DNA of 64,000 bases from Lentisphaeraceae bacterium (GCA_021232515.1 JAJPOQ010000053.1:1-64000); one strand, 5' to 3'. Shown: positions 17,472 through 26,430, counted from the stretch's first letter. Numbers and translations are program-made. Notes: generated by a model not told the origin, from the sequence alone.

Positions 17472-18077
17472 ATGTCTCTAGATAAAAATAGCGATGTAAC
17501 AGACAACGAACTGATTGCTTCATTTAAAAAAGGAAGTGAGACTTCTTTTGATACTCTCGTTGAACGTCACTTTGTCAAAGCTTACCAAATAGCTCATGGC
17601 ATACTGAGAAGTAACGAAGACGCAGAAGAGGTCGTTCAAGATTCATTCGCAAAAATTCATCGAGTCCTTCATGAGTTTCGCGGTGATTCTAAGTTCACGA
17701 CTTGGATGTACAGAATCGTTTCTAACTATTCTAAAAATAAGTATAGGTGGAACAAGCGACGTGGAGCAAAAAAAAGTCTAAGTATAGATGCACCGCTATC
17801 TGGAGATGACACTGGCAATATAGGCATGACCTTACCAGGAAAAGAGATGAATCCTCAACGAGGAACATCTTACAATGAACTGGAAAAAGGCGTTTATAAA
17901 CACCTAGATGCTATATCACCTCTATACCGAGAAGTTTTGGTTTTAAGAAATTTAGAAGGTTACAGCTACGAAGACATAGCCAACTTGCTTGATTGCAAAA
18001 TTGGCACTGTAAAGTCCCGCATAGCTAGAGGCCGAGAAGAACTGAGAAATAGACTAAAGAATGAGAATTTAATATGA
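17472..18077 (+). CDS. ECF-type RNA polymerase sigma factor
   Basis: 201 residues. Region 2 (about 20-95) includes DAEEVVQDSFAKIHR and FTTWMYRIVSNYSKNKYR for core binding and -10 recognition. Region 4 (about 135-195) includes YREVLVLRNLEGYSYEDIANLL and GTVKSRIARGREELR, a helix-turn-helix for -35 recognition. There is no region 1.1 or 3. GGAAAT precedes the ATG. Its stop overlaps the start of the zinc-finger anti-sigma gene (ATGA), so the pair is co-translated and the sigma factor is probably held inactive by that partner. Confidence 0.92.
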   Translation: MSLDKNSDVTDNELIASFKKGSETSFDTLVERHFVKAYQIAHGILRSNEDAEEVVQDSFAKIHRVLHEFRGDSKFTTWMYRIVSNYSKNKYRWNKRRGAKKSLSIDAPLSGDDTGNIGMTLPGKEMNPQRGTSYNELEKGVYKHLDAISPLYREVLVLRNLEGYSYEDIANLLDCKIGTVKSRIARGREELRNRLKNENLI

Positions 18078-18856
18078 GTACTAACTGCCCAGATTTTGAA
18101 GAACTGAGCGCCTGGCATGATGGTGCTTCTAGCAAAGACTTATCCAAACACATAGACAGTTGCTCCATGTGCCAAAGTGAATTGAAGAATATATCTGTAA
18201 TAGAAGATAGTCTAAAAAACGTACTTCTATCTGAGGCTCCTTCAGCAGACCTTAAAGATAAGATCTTGAAGACTGCTAAAACTTCTAAGGCGCCTATCCC
18301 ATTCATGACACACATTCTCAAGATTGCGGCAATTCTTATAACAGCTTTTGCGATTAACTATTTCACTACTCAAAATACTGAGAGTCAAACTAATACGGCC
18401 CAAAACAAAACTGATGTCAAACCAGAAATAACCCAATCGAAAAATGCCGTTATACGCGAAACAAAAGCTCCTGCCATAACGCCTGACTCGGAAAAACTTC
18501 CTTCAACAGAAATCTCTTCTAAGGACTTTAGCTTTGTCGGAGCCAATGGAGAAACACCAACAAAGCTTTCAACGATCACTATCGAAAATGAAGTAAAACA
18601 TGTTTGGTTATGTCAAGACTTCGCCAAAGTCAGTGAACTTCTATCTTCTAAAGTAACTGAAGAAATGTTGGCGAAAGACTCCATAGAGCTAAAACTAACT
18701 TTAACTCAGGCTGAGCTTATCAATAAAGTGAATTCACTTAACAAATCAGGCTGTTCGCTTGTATCACGAGAACTACCTCAGCCGAACACCTATGTTAAGA
18801 CAGACACACCTGACAAAAAGGTCACATACCACATTTCTATCGTCAAGAAAAAATAA
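18074..18856 (+). CDS. Transmembrane zinc-binding anti-sigma factor
   Basis: 260 residues. Residues 1-45 form a ZAS-type anti-sigma domain (ELSAWHDGASS then HIDSCSMCQSEL, giving His-x3-Cys-x2-Cys). One membrane span lies at about 80-97 (HILKIAAILITAFAINYF). A Thr/Pro-rich linker and a periplasmic domain of about 100 residues follow, with no recognised family; it contains LTLTQAELINKVNSLNKSG. The domain could sense an envelope signal that releases the sigma factor. Confidence 0.85.
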   Translation: MSTNCPDFEELSAWHDGASSKDLSKHIDSCSMCQSELKNISVIEDSLKNVLLSEAPSADLKDKILKTAKTSKAPIPFMTHILKIAAILITAFAINYFTTQNTESQTNTAQNKTDVKPEITQSKNAVIRETKAPAITPDSEKLPSTEISSKDFSFVGANGETPTKLSTITIENEVKHVWLCQDFAKVSELLSSKVTEEMLAKDSIELKLTLTQAELINKVNSLNKSGCSLVSRELPQPNTYVKTDTPDKKVTYHISIVKKK

Positions 18857-18915
18857 TTACAGAAGTTTTTTGAGTACGATCTGAGCACAATTAAAAACTT
18901 TTCATAGCAAGACTC

Positions 18916-18944
18916 TTAATTTTGCCCTCTCGACAGACTATAAT
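18916..18944 (+). promoter_or_regulatory. Possible promoter of the beta-oxidation operon
   Basis: A consensus TATAAT (18939-18944) has a weak -35 (TTAATT) 17 bases before it, about 48 bases upstream of the start codon. The -10 box is convincing, the -35 box is not. Confidence 0.4.
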
Positions 18945-18992
18945 AAATTTATAAGCATTTTTTGTTTTTAATTTTTTAGCTCGGAGGGTCAA

Positions 18993-21362
18993 ATGAAGCA
19001 ATTAATTATCCGTAAAGCCGCCGTCATTGGCGCTGGCATAATGGGAAGTGGCATAGCCGCACACCTCGCCAACGCAGGCATCCCCACTCACCTACTCGAC
19101 ATAGTTCCTGAAAGTGCCAAAGACAGCAAAGACCCGAGACAGCGAAGTAGTATCGCTGCTGGAGCAATTCAAAAACAAATCAAATCTAGGATCTGTGGCT
19201 TTTACGATAAGAAGTTTGCTCAACTCATAAAGCCTGGTAACCTAGAAGATGACTTTGATCAACTCAAAAATGTCGATTGGATTATTGAGGTTGTCCCTGA
19301 AAATGTAAAGATTAAGCAAAACCTTTTTGAGCGAATCGATGCTATTCAAGAAAAAGTTAAAGTCATCAGCTCAAACACGTCAGGCATTCCCTTAAAACTA
19401 TTGACCGCTGATAGAAGTGACGCCTTCCGCAAGAAGTTTATGGTCACTCACTTTTTCAACCCTCCTCGTTTTATGCACCTTATAGAAACGGTCTGTGGAC
19501 CCGAAACAGACAAAGACCTTTTCGCATCTGTTAATTACCTTTTAGAACATCGCCTTGGTAAAGGTGTTGTTGAGTGCCTAGATACACCAAACTTTATCGC
19601 AAACCGCATTGGGTGTTTCGACTTCTTAGCTGCGATAAATGCGATGCAAAAACACAACCTAACTATCTCTGAAGTTGACGCCATAGCAGGAAAGCCTTGT
19701 GGCAGACCTAAAACCGCCGTCTTTCGACTACTAGACATGATAGGCATAGACACTATCTGCCATGTCATCGAAAATATGCACCAAATGCTACCGAAAGATG
19801 AATTTAGAGAACTACTCAAAGTACCAGACTTCATCAAGACGATGGTTGAGAAAGGCCTAGTGGGTAGTAAGGCGGGCCAAGGCTTCTACAAGAAAGACAA
19901 ATCTGGCATTCTTACTCTAAATATTGAGACTTTTGAGTATGAAGCTCCAAAGTCAGTAGACTTACCGATACTCAAAGAAGTTAAAAGAATCTCCTGTACT
20001 AGAGAAAGAGTAAATACGCTTTGTAACTCGGACTCACCTGCAGGTAAATTTGCTAAAGACTACTTAGTTACCTCTGGCAACTATGCGGCATTTAGAATTC
20101 CTGAAATAGCCTCTACACCAGTCAACATTGATCGAGCGATGAACTGGGGTTACAACCACGAGATCGGCCCATTTACGACACTAGATGCTATAGGTCTAAA
20201 CTCTGCAAAAGCCCATATGGATGAGATAGGCTTACCTATTCCACCATTCATAACTTCATTAGTGGATTCCGGGAAAGAAAGTATCTATCAATTAAATAAA
20301 GATAGTCAGTCTTCTTGGTCTGCTGCTGGTAAATCATATGTAGAAGTGCCAAAACGATTCGGAGACTTTAACCTTGAAGCGAAGAAAACAGATAAGACTG
20401 TTATTGGTGGAAATGACTCTTTAAGTGAGATCGCTCTTGAAGACGACATACTCTTTATTGAGCTTCATGGAAAACAAAATGCTTTTAGTATGAGAGTTGT
20501 CGAAGCATTGACCAATGCTGTTGATAAAGCTCAGGAAAAGTTTAAAGCTGTCGTTATAGGTACGCAAATTGATACATTCTCCGTTGGTGCTGACTTAACT
20601 GAAATGATTGGTGCTGCTCAAACTGGCGACATGAATACCCTCAAGAAAGCAATTCAAAACTTCCAATCAATGAGCATGACCATTCGTCATAGTTCAATTC
20701 CAGTTGTCTCTGCTCTCACAGGCTACACTTTTGGTGGTGGCTGCGAAGTCGCCATGCACTGTGACGCTAGACAGTCTGCGCCAAATACTTGGATGGGACT
20801 AGTCGAAGCTGGTGTCGGTATACTTCCGGCGGGTGGTGGTTGTAAAGAATTTGCCAGAATTGCAAATATAAAAGCCGGACCAAAAGGTGATCTTTTTGAA
20901 CCTCTCTTTGAGCTCTTCCAAACTATCGCTATGGCGAAAGTAACTGGCAGTGCATATGAAATGCCGACTCTTGGTTTTGGTGGAGATATGGACGGTATTT
21001 CCAAAAATAAGGAAACTCTTCTTTCTGATGCTGTTCAACGTGCCAAGCTACTGGCTGACCAAGGCTATATCCCGCCTACTGAGCACGAAGTCATACGAGT
21101 TGGAGGTTTACCTGCCTTGACGGAAATACGTGCTCGACTAAATATCATGGCGCAATCAAACTTTATCTCTGAACATGATGCACTCATCGCCGGAAAAATC
21201 GCCTACGTGATGTGTGGTGGTGAAGTCGATGCAAATACCCATGTTCCTGCTAAGTATCTACTCGACTTAGAACTACAAGCTTTCTTTGAATTACTTCAAG
21301 AGCCTAAAACTCAAGAAAGAATTCAGTATACACTTAAAAATGGCAAACCATTAAGAAATTAG
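18993..21362 (+). CDS. fadN: 3-hydroxyacyl-CoA dehydrogenase / enoyl-CoA hydratase (FadN-like)
   Basis: 789 residues. The dehydrogenase comes first: NAD site AAVIGAGIMGSGIAAHLANAG, then SNTSGIPL, HFFNPP and the C-terminal helical domain with GFYKKDKSG. The crotonase (hydratase) domain lies at about 480-700: FGGGCEVAMHCD and the oxyanion region NTWMGLVEAGVGILPAGGG with the catalytic Glu. This domain order and length match Bacillus FadN rather than Escherichia FadB. The protein would hydrate enoyl-CoA and oxidise the hydroxyacyl-CoA in fatty-acid breakdown. Strong Shine-Dalgarno (CGGAGGG). The thiolase gene follows after 9 bases; no acyl-CoA dehydrogenase gene is next to it in this window. Confidence 0.9.
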   Translation: MKQLIIRKAAVIGAGIMGSGIAAHLANAGIPTHLLDIVPESAKDSKDPRQRSSIAAGAIQKQIKSRICGFYDKKFAQLIKPGNLEDDFDQLKNVDWIIEVVPENVKIKQNLFERIDAIQEKVKVISSNTSGIPLKLLTADRSDAFRKKFMVTHFFNPPRFMHLIETVCGPETDKDLFASVNYLLEHRLGKGVVECLDTPNFIANRIGCFDFLAAINAMQKHNLTISEVDAIAGKPCGRPKTAVFRLLDMIGIDTICHVIENMHQMLPKDEFRELLKVPDFIKTMVEKGLVGSKAGQGFYKKDKSGILTLNIETFEYEAPKSVDLPILKEVKRISCTRERVNTLCNSDSPAGKFAKDYLVTSGNYAAFRIPEIASTPVNIDRAMNWGYNHEIGPFTTLDAIGLNSAKAHMDEIGLPIPPFITSLVDSGKESIYQLNKDSQSSWSAAGKSYVEVPKRFGDFNLEAKKTDKTVIGGNDSLSEIALEDDILFIELHGKQNAFSMRVVEALTNAVDKAQEKFKAVVIGTQIDTFSVGADLTEMIGAAQTGDMNTLKKAIQNFQSMSMTIRHSSIPVVSALTGYTFGGGCEVAMHCDARQSAPNTWMGLVEAGVGILPAGGGCKEFARIANIKAGPKGDLFEPLFELFQTIAMAKVTGSAYEMPTLGFGGDMDGISKNKETLLSDAVQRAKLLADQGYIPPTEHEVIRVGGLPALTEIRARLNIMAQSNFISEHDALIAGKIAYVMCGGEVDANTHVPAKYLLDLELQAFFELLQEPKTQERIQYTLKNGKPLRN

Positions 21363-21371
21363 GAGATCACC

Positions 21372-22547
21372 GTGAGAGAAGCAGTTATCGTAAGCTGTAC
21401 CAGAACAGCGATCGGCAAAGCCTTTAAAGGTTCTTTAACGAACACAAGACCTGATGAATTAATGGCTACCGTACTTAAATCATGTATAGAAGATTCAAAA
21501 ATTGATCCAGAAGTTTTAGAAGATATAATTGTCGGTTGTGCTATGCCTCAAGATGAACAAGGCATGAACTTGGGAAGAATAGCTCTTTTAAAAGCAGGCT
21601 TCCCTGTTTCAGTACCTGGTATGACAATAAACAGGTTTTGTTCATCTGGACTACAGTCTATCGCTCTTGCCTGCGAACGAATTGTTGCAGGTGGAGCCGA
21701 TGCCATAATAGCAGGTGGTGTTGAATCCATGAGTATGGTCAATTTCCTCACTGGCCGCATGCACCCGGATGCAGAGTTATATGCGGAGTCACCAAACTGT
21801 TACCTAAGTATGGGGGTAACTTCAGAAAATGTTGCTAAGCAGTATGGCATCTCTCGAACAGAGTGTGACCAGTTCGCTTTAGAAAGTAACCAAAAAGCCG
21901 GAGCTGCAATAGCTTCTGGTAGATTTAAAGATGAGATAACTCCCATCACGGTTAAATCCAGAAAACTTGGTGCTGATGGAAAAGTAAAGATTCTCGAAAA
22001 GTCATTTGATACTGACGAAGGACCTCGCCCTAACAGTACGCTTGAAGGTCTAGGTAAACTTCGCCCTGCTTTTAATCCTAAAGGTGGTGTATCTACTGCT
22101 GGCAACTCAAGTCAAGTAAGTGATGGTGCTGCAGCCGTACTAGTTACCTCTAGAGAGTTTGCAGAAAGTCATGGCTTACCAATCATGGCAACCTTCAGAG
22201 GTTTCCAAGTTGCTGGAGTCCCTCCTGAGGTTATGGGTATTGGTCCATCATTTGCTGTTCCAAAGTTAATGAAGAAAGCCAATAAAAAGATTTCTGATCT
22301 GAATGTTATAGAACTCAACGAAGCATTTGCGACACAAAGTATTGCTGTTATGCGAGACTTAGAGCTCAATAAAGACATAGTCAATCCAAACGGTGGAGCT
22401 ATAGCCTTAGGTCACCCACTTGGTTGTACTGGTGCGAAATTGACAGTTTCAGCCATACATGAAGCTCAAAAAAGAGGTGGTGGCTTAGCCTTAGTAACTA
22501 TGTGTATAGGTGGTGGTATGGGAGCCGCAGGCTTATTTGAAGTTTAG
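21372..22547 (+). CDS. fadA: Acetyl-CoA acyltransferase (3-ketoacyl-CoA thiolase)
   Basis: 391 residues, standard thiolase length. It cleaves 3-ketoacyl-CoA with CoA to give acetyl-CoA, the last beta-oxidation step. The nucleophile is Cys90 in INRFCSSGLQSIALA. The catalytic His is in NGGAIALGHPLGCTGAK and the second Cys in MCIGGGMGAAGLFEV. Its start follows the FadN-like gene by nine bases with AGGAGA upstream, so the two enzymes form one operon and probably one complex. The stop shares bases with the stop of convergent uppP (TTAG). Confidence 0.94.
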   Translation: MREAVIVSCTRTAIGKAFKGSLTNTRPDELMATVLKSCIEDSKIDPEVLEDIIVGCAMPQDEQGMNLGRIALLKAGFPVSVPGMTINRFCSSGLQSIALACERIVAGGADAIIAGGVESMSMVNFLTGRMHPDAELYAESPNCYLSMGVTSENVAKQYGISRTECDQFALESNQKAGAAIASGRFKDEITPITVKSRKLGADGKVKILEKSFDTDEGPRPNSTLEGLGKLRPAFNPKGGVSTAGNSSQVSDGAAAVLVTSREFAESHGLPIMATFRGFQVAGVPPEVMGIGPSFAVPKLMKKANKKISDLNVIELNEAFATQSIAVMRDLELNKDIVNPNGGAIALGHPLGCTGAKLTVSAIHEAQKRGGGLALVTMCIGGGMGAAGLFEV

Positions 22548-23398
22548 ATAAACCATTCTGGTTTTAACCAGTTTAAGACCAGAATGCCTACTCCCATTAC
22601 AGCACAGTAAACTGCAAAGTAGCTAAACTTGTCATTTTTCAAAAGCTTAAGCATCCACTTGATCGCTATATAACCAGATACCGCTGCAGCAACCGTCCCG
22701 ACTAAAAGCTCAAGCCATTGATCTCCAGAAAAAATGGCACCACTATTTTTAAATGCGCCGTACATCTCAAGCAAGCTCGCACCTAAAACTACCGGAATAG
22801 AAAGTAAAAATGAGTATCTCGCTGACAAATCTTTCGTTAATCCCAACCAAAGAGCCAGAACTATAGTTGCTCCTGAACGCGAAATCCCTGGAATGATAGC
22901 AAATGCCTGTGCCATACCTATTATAAAAGCTTGTAGCCCCGTCATGAAATAAAGATTTGTATTCTCTTTGGCAAATTTTGAGGACCACAAAAAACATGCA
23001 GTAAAAATCAATGCTAAACAAGTGGGCGCTAAGACGTCATGCATCTTTTCAAAGTGATGTTTAAATAAAAGGCCAATTACCGCTGCTGGGATAGATCCAA
23101 GCACAACAAAGAAAGCTAAAGCGATAGGTTTATCTTCTTCTTTCTCTACTTTTGCTCCAGTAGAAATAAAACTAAAAACCTGCGGTAAAGACAAAAGCAT
23201 TTCTTTTATGTCTTTCCGAAAAACTATGAAAATTGCCATGAGGGTTCCAAAGTGAACAAAGGTGTTCATCATCAGCCCGGCATTTTCATAACTGAAAATT
23301 TTACTGAAAATTACTAAATGCCCAGAACTACTAATTGGTAGGAACTCCGCAAATCCCTGAATCACACCAAGAAAAAATGCTTTGATTAATTCAGACAA
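22544..23398 (-). CDS. uppP: Undecaprenyl-diphosphatase
   Basis: 284 residues, polytopic. It removes a phosphate from undecaprenyl pyrophosphate to recycle the lipid carrier of peptidoglycan and other surface polymers. Signature motifs: QGFAEFLPISSSGHLVIF at the N-terminus (catalytic Glu and Ser-rich loop) and PGISRSGATIVLALWLG in the second half. About eight membrane spans. Some members confer bacitracin resistance (bacA). Confidence 0.95.
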   Translation of the reverse strand: MSELIKAFFLGVIQGFAEFLPISSSGHLVIFSKIFSYENAGLMMNTFVHFGTLMAIFIVFRKDIKEMLLSLPQVFSFISTGAKVEKEEDKPIALAFFVVLGSIPAAVIGLLFKHHFEKMHDVLAPTCLALIFTACFLWSSKFAKENTNLYFMTGLQAFIIGMAQAFAIIPGISRSGATIVLALWLGLTKDLSARYSFLLSIPVVLGASLLEMYGAFKNSGAIFSGDQWLELLVGTVAAAVSGYIAIKWMLKLLKNDKFSYFAVYCAVMGVGILVLNWLKPEWFI

Positions 23399-23435
23399 AT
23401 TGGTTTCCTAAAGTTTTGGACTATCGAATCTGGGC

Positions 23436-23473
23436 AAAAAAAATCAGGCCGGGTAAAAAAAACACCGACCTGA
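23436..23473 (-). terminator. Terminator after the DUF5679-like gene
   Basis: Read on the minus strand, TCAGGTCGG pairs with CCGGCCTGA (one G-U type mismatch), followed by eight T. It ends transcription of the small zinc-ribbon gene before uppP, so uppP needs its own promoter. Confidence 0.75.
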
Positions 23474-23494
23474 GAAAATGATATAAGGTTGTAC

Positions 23495-23647
23495 TTACTT
23501 CTTAGAAGATAGAATCTTATACATTCCAGTACCACAAACAGAGCACTCACCTTTGAGAGCTGGACGCCCATTTTTCATTTTAACTTCTTTACCATTCTTC
23601 ATTTCGTTCTTTGCCTTGCATTTGACGCAGTATGCAACTTCAGCCAT
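23495..23647 (-). CDS. 50-residue zinc-ribbon protein, DUF5679-like
   Basis: I translated this from the minus strand. It has two Cys pairs: AYCVKCKAKNEM near the start and GECSVCGTGMYKI near the end, with KNGRPALKG between them. This is the pattern of DUF5679-type small zinc ribbons, also found as C-terminal fingers in some topoisomerases. Shine-Dalgarno-like GAGAGTATCCC lies upstream. Monocistronic with its own terminator. Role unknown; nucleic-acid binding is a reasonable guess from the fold. Confidence 0.8.
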   Translation of the reverse strand: MAEVAYCVKCKAKNEMKNGKEVKMKNGRPALKGECSVCGTGMYKILSSKK

Positions 23648-23898
23648 GGGATACTCTCTCCATTAATAGTATTCATGTTATTATTCAAAGGGTTATCTGT
23701 ATGTAACCTAATAGATTTTACCTGAATCCATCTTGTTTTTCAAGCACGGCGCAAGCTTAAATAAGGCTAAATATGACAAAATTCATAAATAATTGACAAA
23801 AAAGCCTGTTTTGAAGCATTTTTCACTCTCTCCAAGCGTCCTTAAGCATTATTCGAGCTTGTCACTTTTTAAAACATTATTAAAACACTTTTCTACAA

Positions 23899-23926
23899 TT
23901 GACAGACTTACTACAAGGAATATATT
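23899..23926 (+). promoter_or_regulatory. Sigma70-type promoter of the orphan arm-domain gene
   Basis: A perfect -35 box TTGACA and -10 box TATATT with a 16-base spacer. Transcription would begin near 23933, leaving an untranslated leader of about 147 bases. Confidence 0.6.
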
Positions 23927-23983
23927 TGTGCGACATTTAATAATGCCCTTAGGAGATATCCTATAAAATTTATTAAATTCGAC

Positions 23984-24007
23984 TGTCAAAATTAAATCTT
24001 TTTGACA
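23984..24007 (+). repeat. 8-bp inverted repeat in the leader
   Basis: TGTCAAAA, 8-base spacer, TTTTGACA: a perfect dyad in the untranslated leader. It may be an operator (the half-site TTGACA recurs upstream) or a weak hairpin. Confidence 0.45.
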
Positions 24008-24080
24008 TTTCGGAGAGAAAGACCGCCTAACTTTCCATCCTTAATGCACAGCGAAGACAGTTAATTTTTGGAGAACGCAA

Positions 24081-24311
24081 ATGACTAAGAACAAAAGTGT
24101 CGTTTTAGCTATAAGAACGGACGAAGAGAATCCTAATCATCACCTGTGGAATAATAACGGAACTTGGTTCGTACACTACACAGTGTATCCTACTCCGGTT
24201 ACCAAACAGAGAGTTAGAAAGTCTCTAAAGACTAAGTGTCTAACAGAAGCTAGACGCAAAAGAGATGTTCTGTTTAAGCAAATGAGTAACAAGTTTACTT
24301 TAGCTTACTAA
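24081..24311 (+). CDS. Orphan 76-residue protein resembling an integrase arm-binding domain
   Basis: 76 basic residues. The middle GTWFVHYTVYPTPVTKQRVRKSLKTKCLTEARRKRD resembles the N-terminal arm-type DNA-binding domain of phage-like tyrosine recombinases (strand-strand-strand-helix, with a KSLKTK...EARRKRD end). Length and stop show that no catalytic domain follows: a perfect terminator lies 21 bases after the stop. GGAGAACG precedes the ATG, and the gene has a strong promoter and a long leader, so it is probably expressed. It could be a stand-alone DNA-binding protein, an excisionase-like factor or a domesticated integrase fragment. Family link is from motif resemblance only. Confidence 0.65.
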   Translation: MTKNKSVVLAIRTDEENPNHHLWNNNGTWFVHYTVYPTPVTKQRVRKSLKTKCLTEARRKRDVLFKQMSNKFTLAY

Positions 24312-24332
24312 AAGTCATCTATATACTTTCTT

Positions 24333-24361
24333 AGAGCACGAACATTCGTGCTCTTTTTTTT
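24333..24361 (+). terminator. Rho-independent terminator after the orphan arm-domain gene
   Basis: Perfect 10-bp stem AGAGCACGAA/TTCGTGCTCT with a 2-base centre, followed by a run of T. Confidence 0.92.
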
Positions 24362-24434
24362 GCCCACATCCTAAGACAAGCGTTAAAAGATAAAGTATAA
24401 TCTTTCTCTAACCTTAATATAAAAGAATGGGCTC

Positions 24435-24899
24435 ATGAAAAAGTACTTAGAAGCAACGCTTGATCAACTTTCCAAAGACGCCAAAGCTTCTCCTAGAAAA
24501 CGCAGTCACTTAAACATTCATGAAGACCTTAACGACCCCATTCAGCGTTTACTCATAGCTCTAGAGCCTGAAACTTATATTTGTCCTCACTTTCACCCTG
24601 AGAAAGAAAAAAAGGAACTCATTCACTTAATTAAAGGTAAATGTGCTTGTTTCACTTTTGAGCAAGACGGAACAGTAATTGACACGCAAATAATAAATCC
24701 TTTAAACCCTATCATCGAGTTCCCTCCTCTTACTTGGCACTCTATCATTTGTCTAGAAGAAGGAACTATCATCTCTGAAGTCAAAAGTGGTCCATATATC
24801 CCACTAGATGATAAATGCTTTGCAACTTGGGCCCCGAGAGAAGGAGACGATAACGTCCAAACTTATCTTAACTCACTCAAGCAACTTATTAATGGGTAG
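24435..24899 (+). CDS. wbuC: WbuC-family cupin-fold metalloprotein
   Basis: 154 residues. Metal-binding cupin motifs appear as YICPHFHPEKEKKELIHLIKG and PLTWHSIICLEEGTIISEVKSGPY; the end CFATWAPREGD matches WbuC proteins, found in O-antigen and related loci. The reaction is not established for the family. The last 8 bases overlap the start of murJ, so the two are co-translated; both would act in envelope polymer synthesis. Confidence 0.85.
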   Translation: MKKYLEATLDQLSKDAKASPRKRSHLNIHEDLNDPIQRLLIALEPETYICPHFHPEKEKKELIHLIKGKCACFTFEQDGTVIDTQIINPLNPIIEFPPLTWHSIICLEEGTIISEVKSGPYIPLDDKCFATWAPREGDDNVQTYLNSLKQLING

Positions 24900-26430
24900 T
24901 AAAAAAGAAAACGTTTCATCATCAGCAATCAAAACTGCTATCGGCAACTTCATTAGTCGCCTTAGTGGACTCCTCAGAGATATACTCTTTGCTCAGTACT
25001 TTGGAACCGGGGCAAACATCTCTGCATTTCTCACGGCTCTTACTTTCCCAAATTTATCCCGAAGAATATTTGGCGAAGGTGCTTTAACTGCATCATTCAT
25101 CCCACTCTTAAGTGATAAACTAGATGATCAAAAAGAAGCAAACAACTTTGCGTCAAACATATTATCTATCACCCTTCTTGTTACAACGGCCTTAACATTG
25201 CTTGCCATTGCTATTGCTGCAGGCATAACATTTGTCAGCCAGGGCAACCTTAAAGAAATCTCGTATTTAACTGCGTTTCTTATGCCCTACATGATCTTTA
25301 TTTGTTTAAGCGCACTTATCTCCGGAGTCTTAAACCTAAAAAAGTCATTTACCCTACCTGCAATCAGTAGTGTATTTTTTAATTTATTCTTAATTGCTGG
25401 CTGTATAATTGCTCCCCTTATATATAAGGAGGAGAACTCCAATCAAATTTTCATACTCGTCATCGCTGTTCTTCTGTCTGGAATCACCCAACTAACTTTT
25501 CTTGCAACAGCTCTAAAAAAGAATGATTTTAAACTTCGTTGGTCGCCTAATTTTAAAAGCCCCGCTTGGTTAAGCGTCAAGAAACTTTTCATCCCTGCAA
25601 TAATTGGAGCATCTGTCACTCAACTAAGTGTCCTTTCTGACCGGGTCATCGCAAACTTTATAAATGACTATGCTGTATCCGCTCTCTATTATGCAGAAAG
25701 ACTAACATATTTCCCTGTAGGTATATTTGGTGTTGCACTTGGAGTCGCATGTCTACCGTTTATGTCTCGAGCAATAAGTGAAAATGATGAAGTTGAGCTA
25801 ATGAACTCCTTTAAATTTGCTATTAGACAAACCTTGTTCCTAACACTTCCGTGCTCTCTATTATTTTACCTTTATCATTTAGATATACTCAAAGTCATAT
25901 TTATGAGAGGTGAGTTTAACGCTGAAAGCCTAAAACAAAGTTCCCTAGCTCTAGTCTATTACTTACCCGGCATACCTGCTTTCGCTGCCACAAAAGTTAT
26001 ACTACCACTCTATTATGCTTCAAAAGACACTAGGACCCCACTCAAAGTTGCCATTATCTGTTTAACTCTAAATGTTATACTCGGAGTCAGCCTCATTCCT
26101 TTTCTAGGCCATGCTAGCCTTGCTCTAGCTACCACATTGGCAAGTTATATGAACTGTATACTTCTTGTAAAACTTTCTCCTCAACGAAATATTAAGGACC
26201 AATTCTTAAAAATTATTATTCCCTTAAGTCGAATCTTCTTTTCTTGTCTAACAAGTTGTATAATCGTCTATTGCTTACCTTGGAGTGAGCAAAATAACCC
26301 CTCACTTTTCATGCTTGGAATGTTCCTCGCGCTGAAGGTGATTTTGTCGTATTTGTTGTTTCTTTGTATTCACGGCCTCTTAGGAGGTAAAGAATTGTTA
26401 GAAATTTTCAAGAGACAAAACTTGACATAA
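24892..26430 (+). CDS. murJ: Lipid II flippase MurJ (MviN)
   Basis: About 512 residues from the ATG at 24892. An earlier in-frame start at 24808 would add 28 polar residues lying inside wbuC. Hallmarks: IGNFISRLSGLLRDILFAQYFGTG, ALTFPNLSRRIFGEGALTASFIPLLS, and LYYAERLTYFPVGIFGVALGVACLP. About 14 membrane spans. It moves lipid II across the inner membrane for peptidoglycan assembly. It follows wbuC with an 8-nt overlap; no strong Shine-Dalgarno is visible, consistent with coupling to wbuC translation. Confidence 0.94.
   Translation: MGSKKENVSSSAIKTAIGNFISRLSGLLRDILFAQYFGTGANISAFLTALTFPNLSRRIFGEGALTASFIPLLSDKLDDQKEANNFASNILSITLLVTTALTLLAIAIAAGITFVSQGNLKEISYLTAFLMPYMIFICLSALISGVLNLKKSFTLPAISSVFFNLFLIAGCIIAPLIYKEENSNQIFILVIAVLLSGITQLTFLATALKKNDFKLRWSPNFKSPAWLSVKKLFIPAIIGASVTQLSVLSDRVIANFINDYAVSALYYAERLTYFPVGIFGVALGVACLPFMSRAISENDEVELMNSFKFAIRQTLFLTLPCSLLFYLYHLDILKVIFMRGEFNAESLKQSSLALVYYLPGIPAFAATKVILPLYYASKDTRTPLKVAIICLTLNVILGVSLIPFLGHASLALATTLASYMNCILLVKLSPQRNIKDQFLKIIIPLSRIFFSCLTSCIIVYCLPWSEQNNPSLFMLGMFLALKVILSYLLFLCIHGLLGGKELLEIFKRQNLT

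Larger units (their letters stand above)
23648..24080 (+). other. Long regulatory spacer with repeated TGACA elements
   Basis: 433 bases without a gene. It holds six copies of TGACA in either orientation (near 23774, 23793, 23859, 23899, 23984 and 24002), a promoter, a leader of about 150 bases and an 8-bp inverted repeat. The promoter and repeat are listed separately. No tRNA-like or ORF signal was seen. Confidence 0.5.

Noticed and set aside
24808-24891. Upstream extension of murJ
   Set aside because: These codons lie inside wbuC in another frame, and conserved MurJ sequence begins only after the ATG at 24892.
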